A stretch of DNA of 64,000 nucleotides from Lineus longissimus. Taxonomy: Eukaryota; Nemertea; Pilidiophora; Heteronemertea; Lineidae. A model generated the notes under the pieces. That model worked only from the letters and a program-made list of their open reading frames with translations, was not told the DNA's origin and searched no databases. The DNA is taken from NCBI RefSeq assembly GCF_910592395.1, contig NC_088312.1:5954001-6018000 (forward strand), given 5' to 3'. Shown in pieces: positions 1 to 12,800 of this stretch (positions are counted from its first letter, which is position 1; every line of letters starts with the position of its first letter). The translations under genes and the position numbers were made by a program.

Positions 1-246
1 GTTCTCAGTTAGAAGAGTTTCTTTCGCAAAAAAACCAATTGAAGTAGTTGCAGTGGCACATCTGGGGGATGCAGTTGGGTGCCGTCTCTCATTTCTGAGA
101 TCCTAAATTTGTGCCTATTTGAAACTAAAATATTGGTCTTTGCTATTGTGAGCTTTGTTTGCAGCCTTGGGTGATTGGTAATGTAATGATGTAGGTAGAA
201 AGTTTATTCCTCGAAGAATAATCATAGCCCGGCTACAACTGCCTAC

Positions 247-813
247 CTTTGAAGCCATGGTTACTCCTTTTACCTCAGGCCCTGCAACATCCTTCGAAAC
301 ATCAACTTGGGGTGATATGATTTTAACCCCAGGCACTAGAACTCCTTTCAAAGCTTGAAGCACTCCTTTTACCTCTGGCACTGGCTCTTCCTTTAAAACT
401 TTAGCTGGTCCTTTTACCTCAGGCGTCGCAGCTTCCTTTGAAGCCTTCGGTACTCCCTTTGATTCAGGCACTGGGACAACCTTCGAAATTTTTGATCCGA
501 CAGGTTCCGCTTTGATAACAGGCACAGGTACATCCTTATCAACTTTGATATCAGCTACTCCTTTTTCCTCAGGGACATTCGTGACTTTCACTACCGGTAT
601 TTTGGTTGCTTGTACCCCCTTTGGCCCCTCCTTCTTTCCTTCTTCTTTCGCCCCATTAGCCCCTCCACTTCTGGTTTCCTCCTCCCCTTCGGACTCCTCG
701 TCTAGCGTCCAGTCATCATCCTTAGGTTTTTGCGCTGGTGTTACCGTCTTTCGTGACCTAAATGCTTTACTCCGCGAGATCATGTTTCGTGACAAGAATC
801 TCTCAGAATCTGC
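247..813 (-). CDS. PEVK-like repeat exon (exon 29)
   Basis: The acceptor gttgtgttcaag opens 189 codons in phase 0, and the donor is gtaggc (246-241). A basic N-terminal part (SRSKAFRSRK) is followed by an acidic patch (DDDWTLDEESEGEEETRS). Five degenerate repeats of about 15 residues then follow, typified by VPEVKGV...KASKE. They are rich in Pro, Glu, Val and Lys, as in the elastic PEVK segment of titin, but no homology to titin is implied. The next exon lies left of the window; bases 1-246 show only intron. Confidence 0.65.
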
Positions 814-3800
814 CTTGAACACAACATCCAAATCAAAGAAGATTTCTCACACTTCCAAATTCAAATTGAAACAAATGGCATCGTTATCCAGCACTTTGGA
901 AGTTTACACACCTGATGTTATAAATCCAGACGTTTCAATTATGCATGAACACAGAAAAGTCACAATGAAATAGCAGATTTATTTTGAAACTTTGATTTAC
1001 AAGCCCACATCAAACAACACACAGCAATAGTTTCAAGAGATTTGATAAGAATGTGTTATGTAAGGTAGAAGAAGAAGAAGGAAAGCTGGCAGGCTAGACT
1101 AGGAAATCCATGGCTAGTTAGTAAGCTAGCTGGAGTATGCAGGCAAAAGAAATCATTGCCTTGTTCCAGTAGGAAACAGCTAGCTTTAGAAGGCACTGTT
1201 AGCTGGTCAGGTATGTTAGACAGGATGATTTGTGTATTTTCTGTCCAAGATAGTATTTCTCCTGGCAACATAGCTAGATATCAAGTATTTGTTGGAGCGA
1301 TTCATTAGATAAGTGCTAATCAAGGTGCACTAGTTATTTACTTATCGGCCTGGCTAATGGGTATTATAACAGAAACTGGATTGAAAGTAGAAGCCATGGG
1401 CATCCTCATGGGCAAGATGAGAAATCAATGTATTGTTTCATTTCATGGAGACCTTTTCATTTCATTCTAGTCAAATTACCCCCCCCCCACCGTCTCATCT
1501 TATCCAGACTCTCCCACCAACCTTATCCAATGCATAGGCTACCAAAAAAGTACCATAAATCATCAAGGAACCTGGCTAAAAGAGATTAGACCGGGAGTGA
1601 ATAATTCCTAACTGTAGCCGCACTTACACCACCTGAAAATGGACCACCAATCTTGGTTCGGGAACCAATGCCGCACCATCGAAAATCCACCAAGCGCTTA
1701 CACCAGCACTGCAGCTAGTTATAAAATCCGGCTACAGATGGCGCGCAAACAATAAATTGCATGCGCAGAAAGCGCCATTTCGAAAGCGCCGCCTGGAGCC
1801 GAACCATCTAACTAGCTAATTGCCGATCCATTTGCGCTTACACCACGACAAAGCCGAACTTTTAACAAGCCGGGCGAATTTGGACCATCAAGCTTGGTGG
1901 GACAAATTCGCTCGGCAATTTGTATCGGCAATGGATTGCCGAACCAATTTGTCGCGGCAATGTGGTGGTGTAAGTGCAATTGGTCCACCAATATTTCGTG
2001 GTGTAAGCGCAGCTAATGTCATTCAATCCTCTCAAAAGGACATTTGTCACCGATCAGTTTAGCATTTTGTCTTCTGAACTGATAGGAGAGGCACCACTTT
2101 ACATCTTTGATGTAATTGCTACATGCAGAATTGGTTATCGTGTCATGCACATCCACCAGTTACCAACCCCTTTCATTCGATGACCTAGTCTACACTGACA
2201 CATTATATTTCTTTTCTGAGATGAATAATCCCAACCCCACTCAAAAGAGCATGTTTCCCTCGAGAAAGGAACAATAAATCAAACCTAATGTCATGTGTCA
2301 TGTCGTGAAGAGGAGTCCTGAGACTCAGGTCATGACTCGCATGGTCCAGCAGTGTCTGCTATCAATGACTGAGCACAGACTGAAGATGATCAAGTCATTG
2401 TTTGCAACTTCAGCTTTTCAATCTGAGTCATAATAAAATTGAGGTAGGCTGTTCTGTCAGACATGAGACTTCCGTGTTCCTATTCAAGAGTTCATGAGTT
2501 GCCTCCTTGGTGGCAGGTTTGACCTCCTAGGAATGAAATGATGAACTAAAATAACTTGTCTTGGCAATGGAGATTCTTGGTAACCTAATGTCTATTACAA
2601 CACTAGTCCAAGCTTGTCAATTACACCATTACAATATCTGTGAATAAAATGGGACCATTTGCTATTGATCACCTGTTTGACCTGTCAAACATTTCAAATT
2701 GGAAATTGTGAAAAATGAACTGAAGCTGAAAAATGTTATAACTTACATGGATAATGACAGGGCACTGCACCCGTACATCGTCGTTCTGATTTTCATCCAG
2801 GACATTGCCTTGTCGTATGATCGGGATTCGATGCAAGCCACTTACAGACATGATGACACTATCAAAGTCTAAACAGTTCAACCCAATGTATTGTAATAAT
2901 CCCGGTTAATTACAAGGTAATTTCAGCACTACAAAGGATTCGACACAGAAGGTTGTTAATCATACGGAACATATCCGGTGAGAATCAACACAAAATGTGA
3001 TTCAAAAGGTTTTTCGACAAATGGGATGTACAGGATATGTTGGGCACCACTATTGTATGACCTCACACAGTGTTGAATGCAAACAAATCATACAATAGGC
3101 AGAGTTGGCAAAATCTTAAGGTTAAACTTTGAAATTGCGGTCAAACTGGTTCATTATTGTTTGCTTTCTGATAATCAACTGGGACATTTCTAAAGGAAAT
3201 CTATAGCATTTTTGGACAAATCAAAAATTAAAACACTTGGATGGTTTTATGTCGTGTTGGGAGCAGATAAGGACGCTCCCTTGGATGATAAAGATATCAA
3301 TGTCAGGTGAGTTCACTCAGTATTTCGAGTAAAAGCAAAAGTGCATCTGTAATTGAAAATCAAACATCTCCATTGTCGAATTGACAGATGCTGTCATTCA
3401 GTGACCATCCTGATTATTGGATGATGGATGACTTACATTAATAGTATAAACTGATGTGGTTGGTCTACATTGTAGTTCTACTTTTAATGATTGCTGCCCT
3501 CTGCTACAATTGGGTTCAACTAAAGCAGATGATACCCGAGTTGAGGACAATTAGTTCTCAATCACCCTGGAAGATGGAGTATGCATCACAGCCTAAGAGT
3601 TTTTAAAGGGCAATACATACAGAATCCAGGGGTGTGATTGGTGACCTCGAGGTGATTGATAAGCGCAATAAGGAACATTGTCTTTCTTTACTCAAAGCGA
3701 CTCCTCGTACAATAGAAGAGCTAATGGTGAATTATGAGAAAGAAGCGACATCTACCAGTCACCCTTATCTGGCCCACCTAGCTTCTGTATGTAGTCTCTC

Positions 3801-6800
3801 TTTAAGAAATCAAGTTTTCTTAAAGTATCAGTACTCACCGAGAAATCAAATCCCACCTTCATTCCCTTGGATGATTTTAATTTCTTGGTTGAATTAGTGG
3901 TGATCGGCGGGGGCGTTATCGAAACTATTGGACCATTCAACTGTGAGACGTGCGAAAAGTCCTGGGAATCTTCTGAGCGGAAGTTATCTTCCAACGACAT
4001 GGAGTTGTCTGAGCTGGTGTCTGGAGAAAGTGGAAACAATAAGAATCACATAGTCAAGGCTACAAGACGTGTTTTCAGAAAATTAAGTTTTCACAGTTGT
4101 GGTACTTGTTAGGCCGCTGTTAGATGAAATCAATACATTTTGGCGCACCACAGAGAAGCGTCTCAGCGCACCATTTAAGCCAGGAGGACAGATACCAGTG
4201 AAACCTACTCACCACTGGTACTATGATTTCTCCTTGGTCGCCTGTTGTGTCGCCGCATGGAAGCTTTCTTCGCCTCTTCCAAGATCTGAGCATTGAGCAA
4301 TTTGTCAGCTTCTGAGAGTTCAACTTCGCTAGGATCATCAGGCATGCTAAAACTTAACAATGGGGGCTCCTGAAAAAAAAAGAAGAATATTCAAGAATCC
4401 AGCCCACAATAACTAGTCTGCACCCTGTTACCATCATCTTGACCCTAATGTTTCTAGAAGTGTTACATCTTCAATGCTCTCAATACTGTGAGGCTAAAAG
4501 CGATTACCAAATCACAAACCAATCTGTGACAATCAGATATGAACGTTACCTTTCTATATTCTGGAGGAGAGGCATACTGGGGACTTGGCCGCGGCATCTC
4601 ACTTTCCTCTGCCGAATTGCTGTGAAACAGATGGGCACGTAATAAAATGGGTGACGTCTGCACGCCAAAGTTCCTCACTCCTTCATCAGAATGAGACTTT
4701 TCTAATTTGAATTTCACACCCGTTAAACTCTTAACCACTTCCGCTGAATTCGATTTCGTGATATGAGGAACCAGTTTAGGAGACGAAGGTCCGATTATTG
4801 CTGTTACTCCTGTAAAGGGGGCGCTAAATGATAAAGGCGAGAGTTGTGTCGATGTTGACTTTGATGTTGTTAGTCTGAAGGGTGACGGTGGGGATTTTGG
4901 TTTTCCATGACTGTCCACGGTTAACGTATCCAACTTGAATGTGACAGATGACTTCGGTGGTTTGGGTGATAAGGATTGCGAACTTTGGGTGGCCGATTCC
5001 GTCATTGGTGGCACATTAACAGGTGAGAGATTCCTTGGCGTGTGGCCTGGCGAGATGTGGTCTTGTTTGGTTAGTCTGGAAGGCAAATATCAAACAATTG
5101 TAGCAATTAATAGGAGGCATCATATAGTTCCACAGGTTGTTCTCTCCCAGTAGAGGTACAATGGAATCCCCTCCCCCTTCCTTCATTGTTATGATTGTGA
5201 AACACATCGATGTTTATGGACCATACCTTACTGGCACATGACATTGGCAAGGAAAGAATGACCTTTTTCAGTCTCACCTAAATTCACTCATTCTATCTTT
5301 GCTTGTTTTCCTATACTCCGGTGGTGACTTGTACTCAGGCGGTAAAACACTTGGACTCCCTCCACGGACTTTCAACTCATCAAGTGAACTCTGGCGGGAA
5401 TTAGAAGGTGAGTATCGGATCTTCATCTCGTCAAGAGAATTCTGGCGGGAATTTGCAGGCGAGTATGACTGGTGGGCAGGAGAAGACGTTTGCTGCCCCT
5501 CTGCGGCAGACACAGATTCGGTCAACGACTCCTCAGCTTCTGCATCTGAGCCCTCCTCAATGAGCGTTGACAGCTTACGACCGTGTCGTGGCGAGGCCCT
5601 GATTAAAAAGACACAAGATAATGAACAGAGGCTGTGTTCGTGATTACGCTTAATTCTATTTGTCAGAGATAAATGGAGTTGACACACAGCAAGTTGTAGA
5701 CATTCTTGCCATTCTTTGAGCTGCGTCGTTATAATATATAAACAGGGTGTCTCCCAAAACCGTTGAGGATTGCGGCCAAGTTTATAGAAGTACACATATA
5801 AATGGCATTGCATTGGGGCAATACCATTAGACGCATCCTAAAACAGAAAGTATCAGGTGTGAAATTACAGTTTCTTGTTAGAGCAAGTATGATCCTTTAA
5901 AAGCAGAGTTAGAAAGAAAAAGCTGTTATATCATGCCATGCCATTTCCATGCAAGCATCTTTACTACTCAACCTAATCTCAGAGAATATGGCATCAATTT
6001 ATGTTATGATTCCTGGCCTTCCCGTCATAAATTGCGACAAGGAAATGAGAGCAATTTGCTTCAATCACCAGGGCATGCTGGGCTGAAGCATCAATAATGA
6101 GGAAGGAACTGAGGTAAGATGGGAGAGTTCGACGCTACTCTGTACAATTCACATTGGTTTTCAATGAACTTGCTCATTGGTATAAGGGACAATTGGTCAC
6201 ATACCTGATCAATGCAGTTGCTGACAATTAGGCCCACATGCAAGTGATTCTGAATGCTCCTCACCAGCCAAGTCAAGGAAAGTTTGGTCAGAGGTCAGCA
6301 CAACTTGAGCACAGATTTCCGCCAACACTTACCTTTTATCATCAGTATCAGGGAGTCCAGCCTCTGTTTCCAGCTCCTCCCCATCCTGCTGCTGCATAAA
6401 CGACGATCGAATCTCCTCCGAGTAGGGGTCAAGTTGAGAAGAATAGTCAGTTATCATCCCTGTGCTCGTATTATTAGCCAACTCCGAGAAAGAGAAGTTA
6501 ATGTCAAACATAGGGAGGACTGGGGCTTTCGAATTGGAGTAGAAATGTTCCGTATTGCCTAAATTGACTAGTCCAGTTTGCTTGAAACTGAAAGGTTCTT
6601 GGGGTGTGGATGTGGGATGTGCGACATCCGGCGTGGTGTCTGTACTTGATATAATCTCAGCCTCGATTGGATAATACTGTGGTTGTACTGGCGTCGTTTG
6701 ACTCTTTTCGATAGCTGCCTTGAAACTTGAGCTCCGTTCACGGGATAAGCCAGGGGATTGAGACGCATTGTTAGGAAGATCCTGTTGAAGTGCCACACTC

Positions 6801-9800
6801 TGCACCGTATCCTGCCCAGATAACACCGCCATTAGGCATTTACTCTGTCCTATACTATTAACCTGCATATTAACACTCTCTGACGTAACAGCAGTAAAAG
6901 ATTCCGTTGTACTCAGGCCGGAGATGGAGTTACTGGCATCAGTGGCTTCATCAGTCTGGGTTGAACAGGTCACGGAGGTAGCGTTAGCCGGCAACAACAG
7001 GGGACAGGATTGAGCATGTTGTTGCCTGGACACCAAACTAGCGGTCGACGTCGATGTTTCTTTTGTGCTCAGAAAACTGTGTATAGACGCACTGATCTGT
7101 TTATTGGCTTTACGTTTGACAGCTTCCTCAAATTTCTCCAGGATTAGGGCTTCTTTTCATGCAAGGGAAGATAGAGACATGCATAAGGGAGGGCAACAGG
7201 CATAGAAGAACCGAGCACTACTGCCGCTTTATTGTAGCAAATTATATATATCAATCTTGTATCAAAGATACTCTATGATTCACAAAGCATACACATACAT
7301 GTGCAGTAAAACATGGTCCATCAGTTTCAACCAAATGATGTCCCCATAAACCAAAGAAAACGGCCAAATTGTCACATGTGAGAAACGACTCCAGCTGCAG
7401 AGGGAACAGATTCTTTCTAGTGAATGGAATGATGTAGAAATGCCAAATAGATAGAGTTGTCATGGTTACGAACACAGTGTCTGTTCAATTCTGGGTGCCA
7501 GCACCTGATGGTTCTTGGACGAAGTGTACTCATTCCAGAACTGACAACAACTTGTGTTCTTTGATAGTCTCGTCTTGTTACTCAATCAGCTTGATTCAAT
7601 TTCAGCATGCACCGTAGTGTCGATTTTGACGATGACCTTGCCAAATTGTGTCACATAAATCTTATACATGTATTGAAAATCTTTACCATATGGTTGTGTC
7701 CAAACTAGAACTGCCTGGGATAATGTAATGAACAGCGAGACAGGGAGGCATTTTTTGTGTGGCATCTGTGGTTTCATGTTATAGCAGTTGCTCAAAATTG
7801 TTTATCAATTTGAAATTAATTAGTTAATAGTCACATCAATTATAAATGCTATTTTTCATGTTAGTGTCATGCTCCTGTTTTGAATATCATATTTTTATAG
7901 GCAGATCAAACTGAAAAAATTGGGATAGCAGCAGTCCCGAGTTTTTATTTCTGAAGCCATGATTTGCCATGCATTGTTCAACAACCTACCAGCAGTGAAT
8001 AACCCAAGCCTACTACTTTTAAATTACATGCCCAAACCTCGACAATAAAGATGCACTGTTGGTTGAACTGGATTGACAAGAGAACTTACCAACAAGGGGC
8101 GAGTTGGGATTACTACGACACTGGACCATCACATCACCGAGGGACAGAGTTTTCGCGGACTGAAACGGAGAACGAAATGATAAGAAATCAGGAATAATAA
8201 TAATAACAATAACAGTAAACTATTCAAGTCTCTCGTTACGCTCCTGCCAAGACAGGCAACTTTCAATCGATGTGACTACATGCGTGCAAGATTCATCCAC
8301 CTGCTTATTTGATTGATTTCTGGCCTGGCTTGCAGCATTTCTTGCAAATGGCGTGGAAATTTAGGTGCAAAGATTCCCCCTCCAAACACTTCTTTAACAA
8401 TAGCTTGGATAATAGCCTTATCGTGATGTCCAATATCCGATGTCAAATGTCAGACCAGTAAATTATGGTCAGGGATGAACTGGACACAATGTGACAGCTG
8501 ACAAAATGATAATAAAACACAGATGACATACAAATTCATAAACAGCCATAAACTATTCTATTACTTTACAACATCAATGAAAACTTATAAATTTTAGGTA
8601 CCTTTTTACGATAATAGAATATTTTAAAACAAATATTGACCTCACCATGAAATATTGAACATAATTTGACCCCTGATGACCCTGATTGGTGTGATGTGAT
8701 TGGCTCATATATCAATCAGGTGTGATAAGTGTACAACACATATTACGGCGACACTGACGAGCATGCTTAAGACATGTGAGCCTTACCAGAGTGGCGAGTG
8801 CAATCTGGCGCTTGGCTAGGCGATCCTTCAAGACAGAAATATCCCTAATTACCTGATCTTTGACGGAGTCTTCAGACGCTGTATTTGGCGTACTCTTCTG
8901 AAGAGAGAAATGACACCGAGTTATAATCTGATAAAATGTAATTTCAAGGTTCAGGTTTTTGGTAACAGAAACTTAAAGGATACGCCATTTATAATTGCTG
9001 GTGGTCCAGTGAAATAAAAATGCAGTTATACACAATGCTGTAGCTTCAACAAATTCCTCTCGCTTAAACAGAGCAATGTCTCGGGGACAGGACCATTCAA
9101 TTATCATTAAACAGTAGTAGACTTTGATAGAGACGAGGATGCCCCACAGCTTTACTCTCTGACAACTGGCTGACATAACCCTGGCATTTGAACATCTCAA
9201 CCGTTGATTGGATTGCGACATCCAACACGGCTTAAGGCAAATGTTCGTTAGCTCTGACGGCTGTGGAGAAAAATTTGCTGAGCGATAAATGCCAGCGCAC
9301 TACAAGTAGGTAATAAAGAAGGAGGGAATAGGCAACATTCACTTTCTATTCAATTGTCTCCATTCAATTAATATAAATCTGATTGTTAATTGCTGCTGGC
9401 TTCTGGTTGATGTAGCACAGTGTCATGTTGATGTAGCTGCATGCTTTCAAGATTTGCCTCCCTCTGGCTCACGAGAGCATATGACACGAATGAGGCATTT
9501 ACACTTTATGTAATTGTGTTGCCCTATCAATGCAACTGGCCGAGTTGCCAAACTCTTTCTCGCCCTTCCGTGTCAAGTTAAGAGCAACATGGTCTTGTGG
9601 TACAGGCTTCAGCAGGTAACCCCAAATATCTTGACGCCTACCAAGTTGTTGTGATGCCTTTACATGATAACATTAAATAACGGAATAAAACCTTGATCGG
9701 CATACCTCTTCTGAAGTACTGCATTCGTTGTCGATATCTTTCTGGACGAGTCTCCAGACATCCTTCAGGTCTACCCCATGGTTGGAGAGGGCGGCTGCCA

Positions 9801-12800
9801 ACGACTCCTGGAATGGAACACAATACACTTCATCAAGAGCACAAGTCAAATATTCCATTTGATGATATTTCGCATACTAGCTTCTCATAACGCCTGTGTT
9901 GGCGTCGCCATTTATCACCAGCAAGCGGAGTCACCATGACTGATGATAATAATCCCAGGATACCACACAACTCCTTATTCAATGTTATTCAAACGTATCA
10001 TCCATCATCACAAATATTTGCAAATTCCGCATCGGTAACCAAGGTAACACGATTTTTGGAGACCTGTGATAAAATCGTTGATTTTTTAGGTCTTGTTGTG
10101 GGCATTTGATCAATAGGCATGCTGATTCGTTGTTGTACAAAATCCTATTTCCAAAAGTTAGTTCTGTAATGACGGCAGCTAGCGAGGAATGTTGCGGTAT
10201 GATTAGGAATGGGATGGATATCAATTGAAAGGGAATTATAGTACCATAAGTCACAAGATTGTCAAGCCCAAAGATTCTGTCACTGAAGACATCATGAGAT
10301 CACCATAATCCGCCTGATCCCATCAACACTACTACGGTGATTATTACGTTTAGCCTGGGATTAGATGGTGCACTCAAGCCACCTGATTCTACTTCCGTCA
10401 CATCTAACTGATCCTGAATAATCGACATGGAGGCTTTCAACTAATAGCTGTAATCCAAATCAAGGTGGTCACCTAAGAGCTGCTTATCATCAAGCTAATG
10501 AAGTGGAAAACTTGGAGGTATATTTGGGACAGTTCAATGCCTTGCTTTGACCAGTGGAGACTGTTTTCTTCTATCATATAGATTATCAAACATTTGAGTA
10601 GTAGTGAAAATGAGATTCTTTAAGCCAGAATTTGAACTGGGAGTTTCTGATGCTCTTCTTCTGTGAGCTAATCTGTAGGTAAAGTGTCCCCTCCATGACT
10701 TACCTCTAACTTTGAAGTCTTCCTGAATTCTTCGAGGAGAAGGTCATGGGAGCGACTCAGTTCTTCCTTCAGATCTACTGGAAAGAAAGAGAACACAGTT
10801 ACAATTCCACCATCAAGTGGGGACGGACCAGCCAAAAAGACAGCAATGTCGTAGCGTGATAAAAACATAATCATGGTCCTGCAATCTCACCTCCAGCTAG
10901 ATCATGCGAACATTAAACTCATTTAAGGTTCTTTACTACCACAGACACATAACCCTCCCCACAGTTCCATCCCTCGCTAACTCCTAGCACCTTGCCAAGC
11001 TAAACACCAAAGTCTCACTTTAAATGTTGTCTCGCCCACAGCAATCAACCCAGAACATGTTGGAGAATTATTTTCTAATCAACCATCCTCCTGGCTATAA
11101 GGGTCCAATCTAATACAGCCTGCCAAATTCGTCTACACTTTCCTCGTCAATTGGAGCCCTGTAACGTCATCAGCGGAACATCGCCTACGGGTAGATGAGA
11201 ATTTCCCGCCTATTCACTTGATAACCGAGATATTAAATTCCAGGCAAACATTGCGAAATCAGGTTGTTGGATGATTTTCTTTATTGAAATCCTTGAGAGT
11301 ATTTGCAGGGAAAAGAATTTAGAGAAATGGGAGATATTAGAGGCATTTCCAGCTGGCTTTTTCATATGAAGACATTTTAAGTTTATAATATGTATCGCTT
11401 TTTGTAAACGAATGATGTTCTTGCCTTCGCTAGACTAACAGACTTCAGAAACACAAACTGACTGCATGTAATGTTGATGAAATGAGTCTGCCATGAATAT
11501 CTCTAGGGTGACAGTGACAAAAAGAATCGTCAAGAAGACAGCCCTTATTATGACTTGGAAGTCTGAACAGCTCTCTCTTCTTCAAGGAGACCATTGATCA
11601 TATAACTTGCTTCATTAACTCCTATCATGTTATCACAGCCTCACGGCAGCCATGTCATGTTTCTGATAATCATCGTTCACAAGGAAAGGTTGCTCATAAT
11701 TACGTCTTCTGGAAACCAGGGATATTGCATTACTTTGGGGGCAGTCTGATGAAGGGATTCTGCTCTGTTGCTGAACTTTTCCTGCCCATTCTTCTCCTGA
11801 AGTTGCTATCATAACATGATGAAGTATCTAATTAATTCACGCTCAGGTTTTCCTCTCTAATGGTTTCTCGTTGATGATGAATTGGTGTCAGTGCCCCTAA
11901 TCGAGCTGAGTTTTATTGGTGCATAGTGTAAATCTACTGATATCAGGACAATGTGCCAACCACAGCAACAACGACAAGGATGTGTGTCAGGACATTTTTT
12001 AGGACTGCAACAATAATTCAGGTACCTTGACCCTTCCAAAGGCACCACGCCACTTAAATATTCTCAAAGACCATCAGGACGCATTGACCTTAATATAAGG
12101 TCACCGCAAAGTTACACGTACATGAAAATGATGAAAGCCAAGCTGTGGCAAGCAGTAAGATCTGAAATGCACTTTGAACAAGAACATCTCGACTCAGTCA
12201 GGGCCATTGACTTTCAAATTTCAAATGGCCAACAAGCCTTGAGTGCACTGAATAGGTGCTTGACTGGTTGAGCAGCTGCCTCCCAATAGGTTAAAGCCCC
12301 TGATCAAATCCTAGTCATATTTTTCAACATGATAGATTATTCTGTCATCTGAAATGCCAACGTTCGCTCCGTGGTCATCAACGACAGGAAATGGATAAAG
12401 GTCCGCCAAGCAAATGGGCAAGTTGAGGAGATCTCAATCCATTTTCTTGTCTTGATTACAGCAGTGTTGTTGTCGCATATGCTACAAAGAAAGCACCAAT
12501 CAGGTGGACAAGTACAAGTACATGAAGTACAAATTTCTACATAAGATAAACTGCATACTCACATTCTGTTTGATGACATTTTTCAGCGAGCTCGAGATTA
12601 GCACTGGAAAGATAAAGAAGAAAGTGCCATCAATATTCTCCTCTAATCCCACAAGAAATTGGAGTGGGGATTACCAGATACAACGGAAGGCAGCTAGAAT
12701 AAGTTGAAGAACTGGTTAGCAAGCAAAGAACATGTGAACTTGATAGTTAGAAGAGGTCGCCAAGCATATTGGTAACCAAGGATATAAATCTGTTATTTTT

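Noticed and set aside
2920-3800. Plus-strand protein-like stretches (FYVVLGADKDAPLDDKDI near 3250-3300 and HCLSLLKATPRTIEELMV near 3680-3730) with splice sites of matching phase.
   Set aside because: They lie in an intron and partly antisense to an exon of the minus-strand gene. No family is recognised and no flanking plus-strand exons were found. A transcript would be needed.
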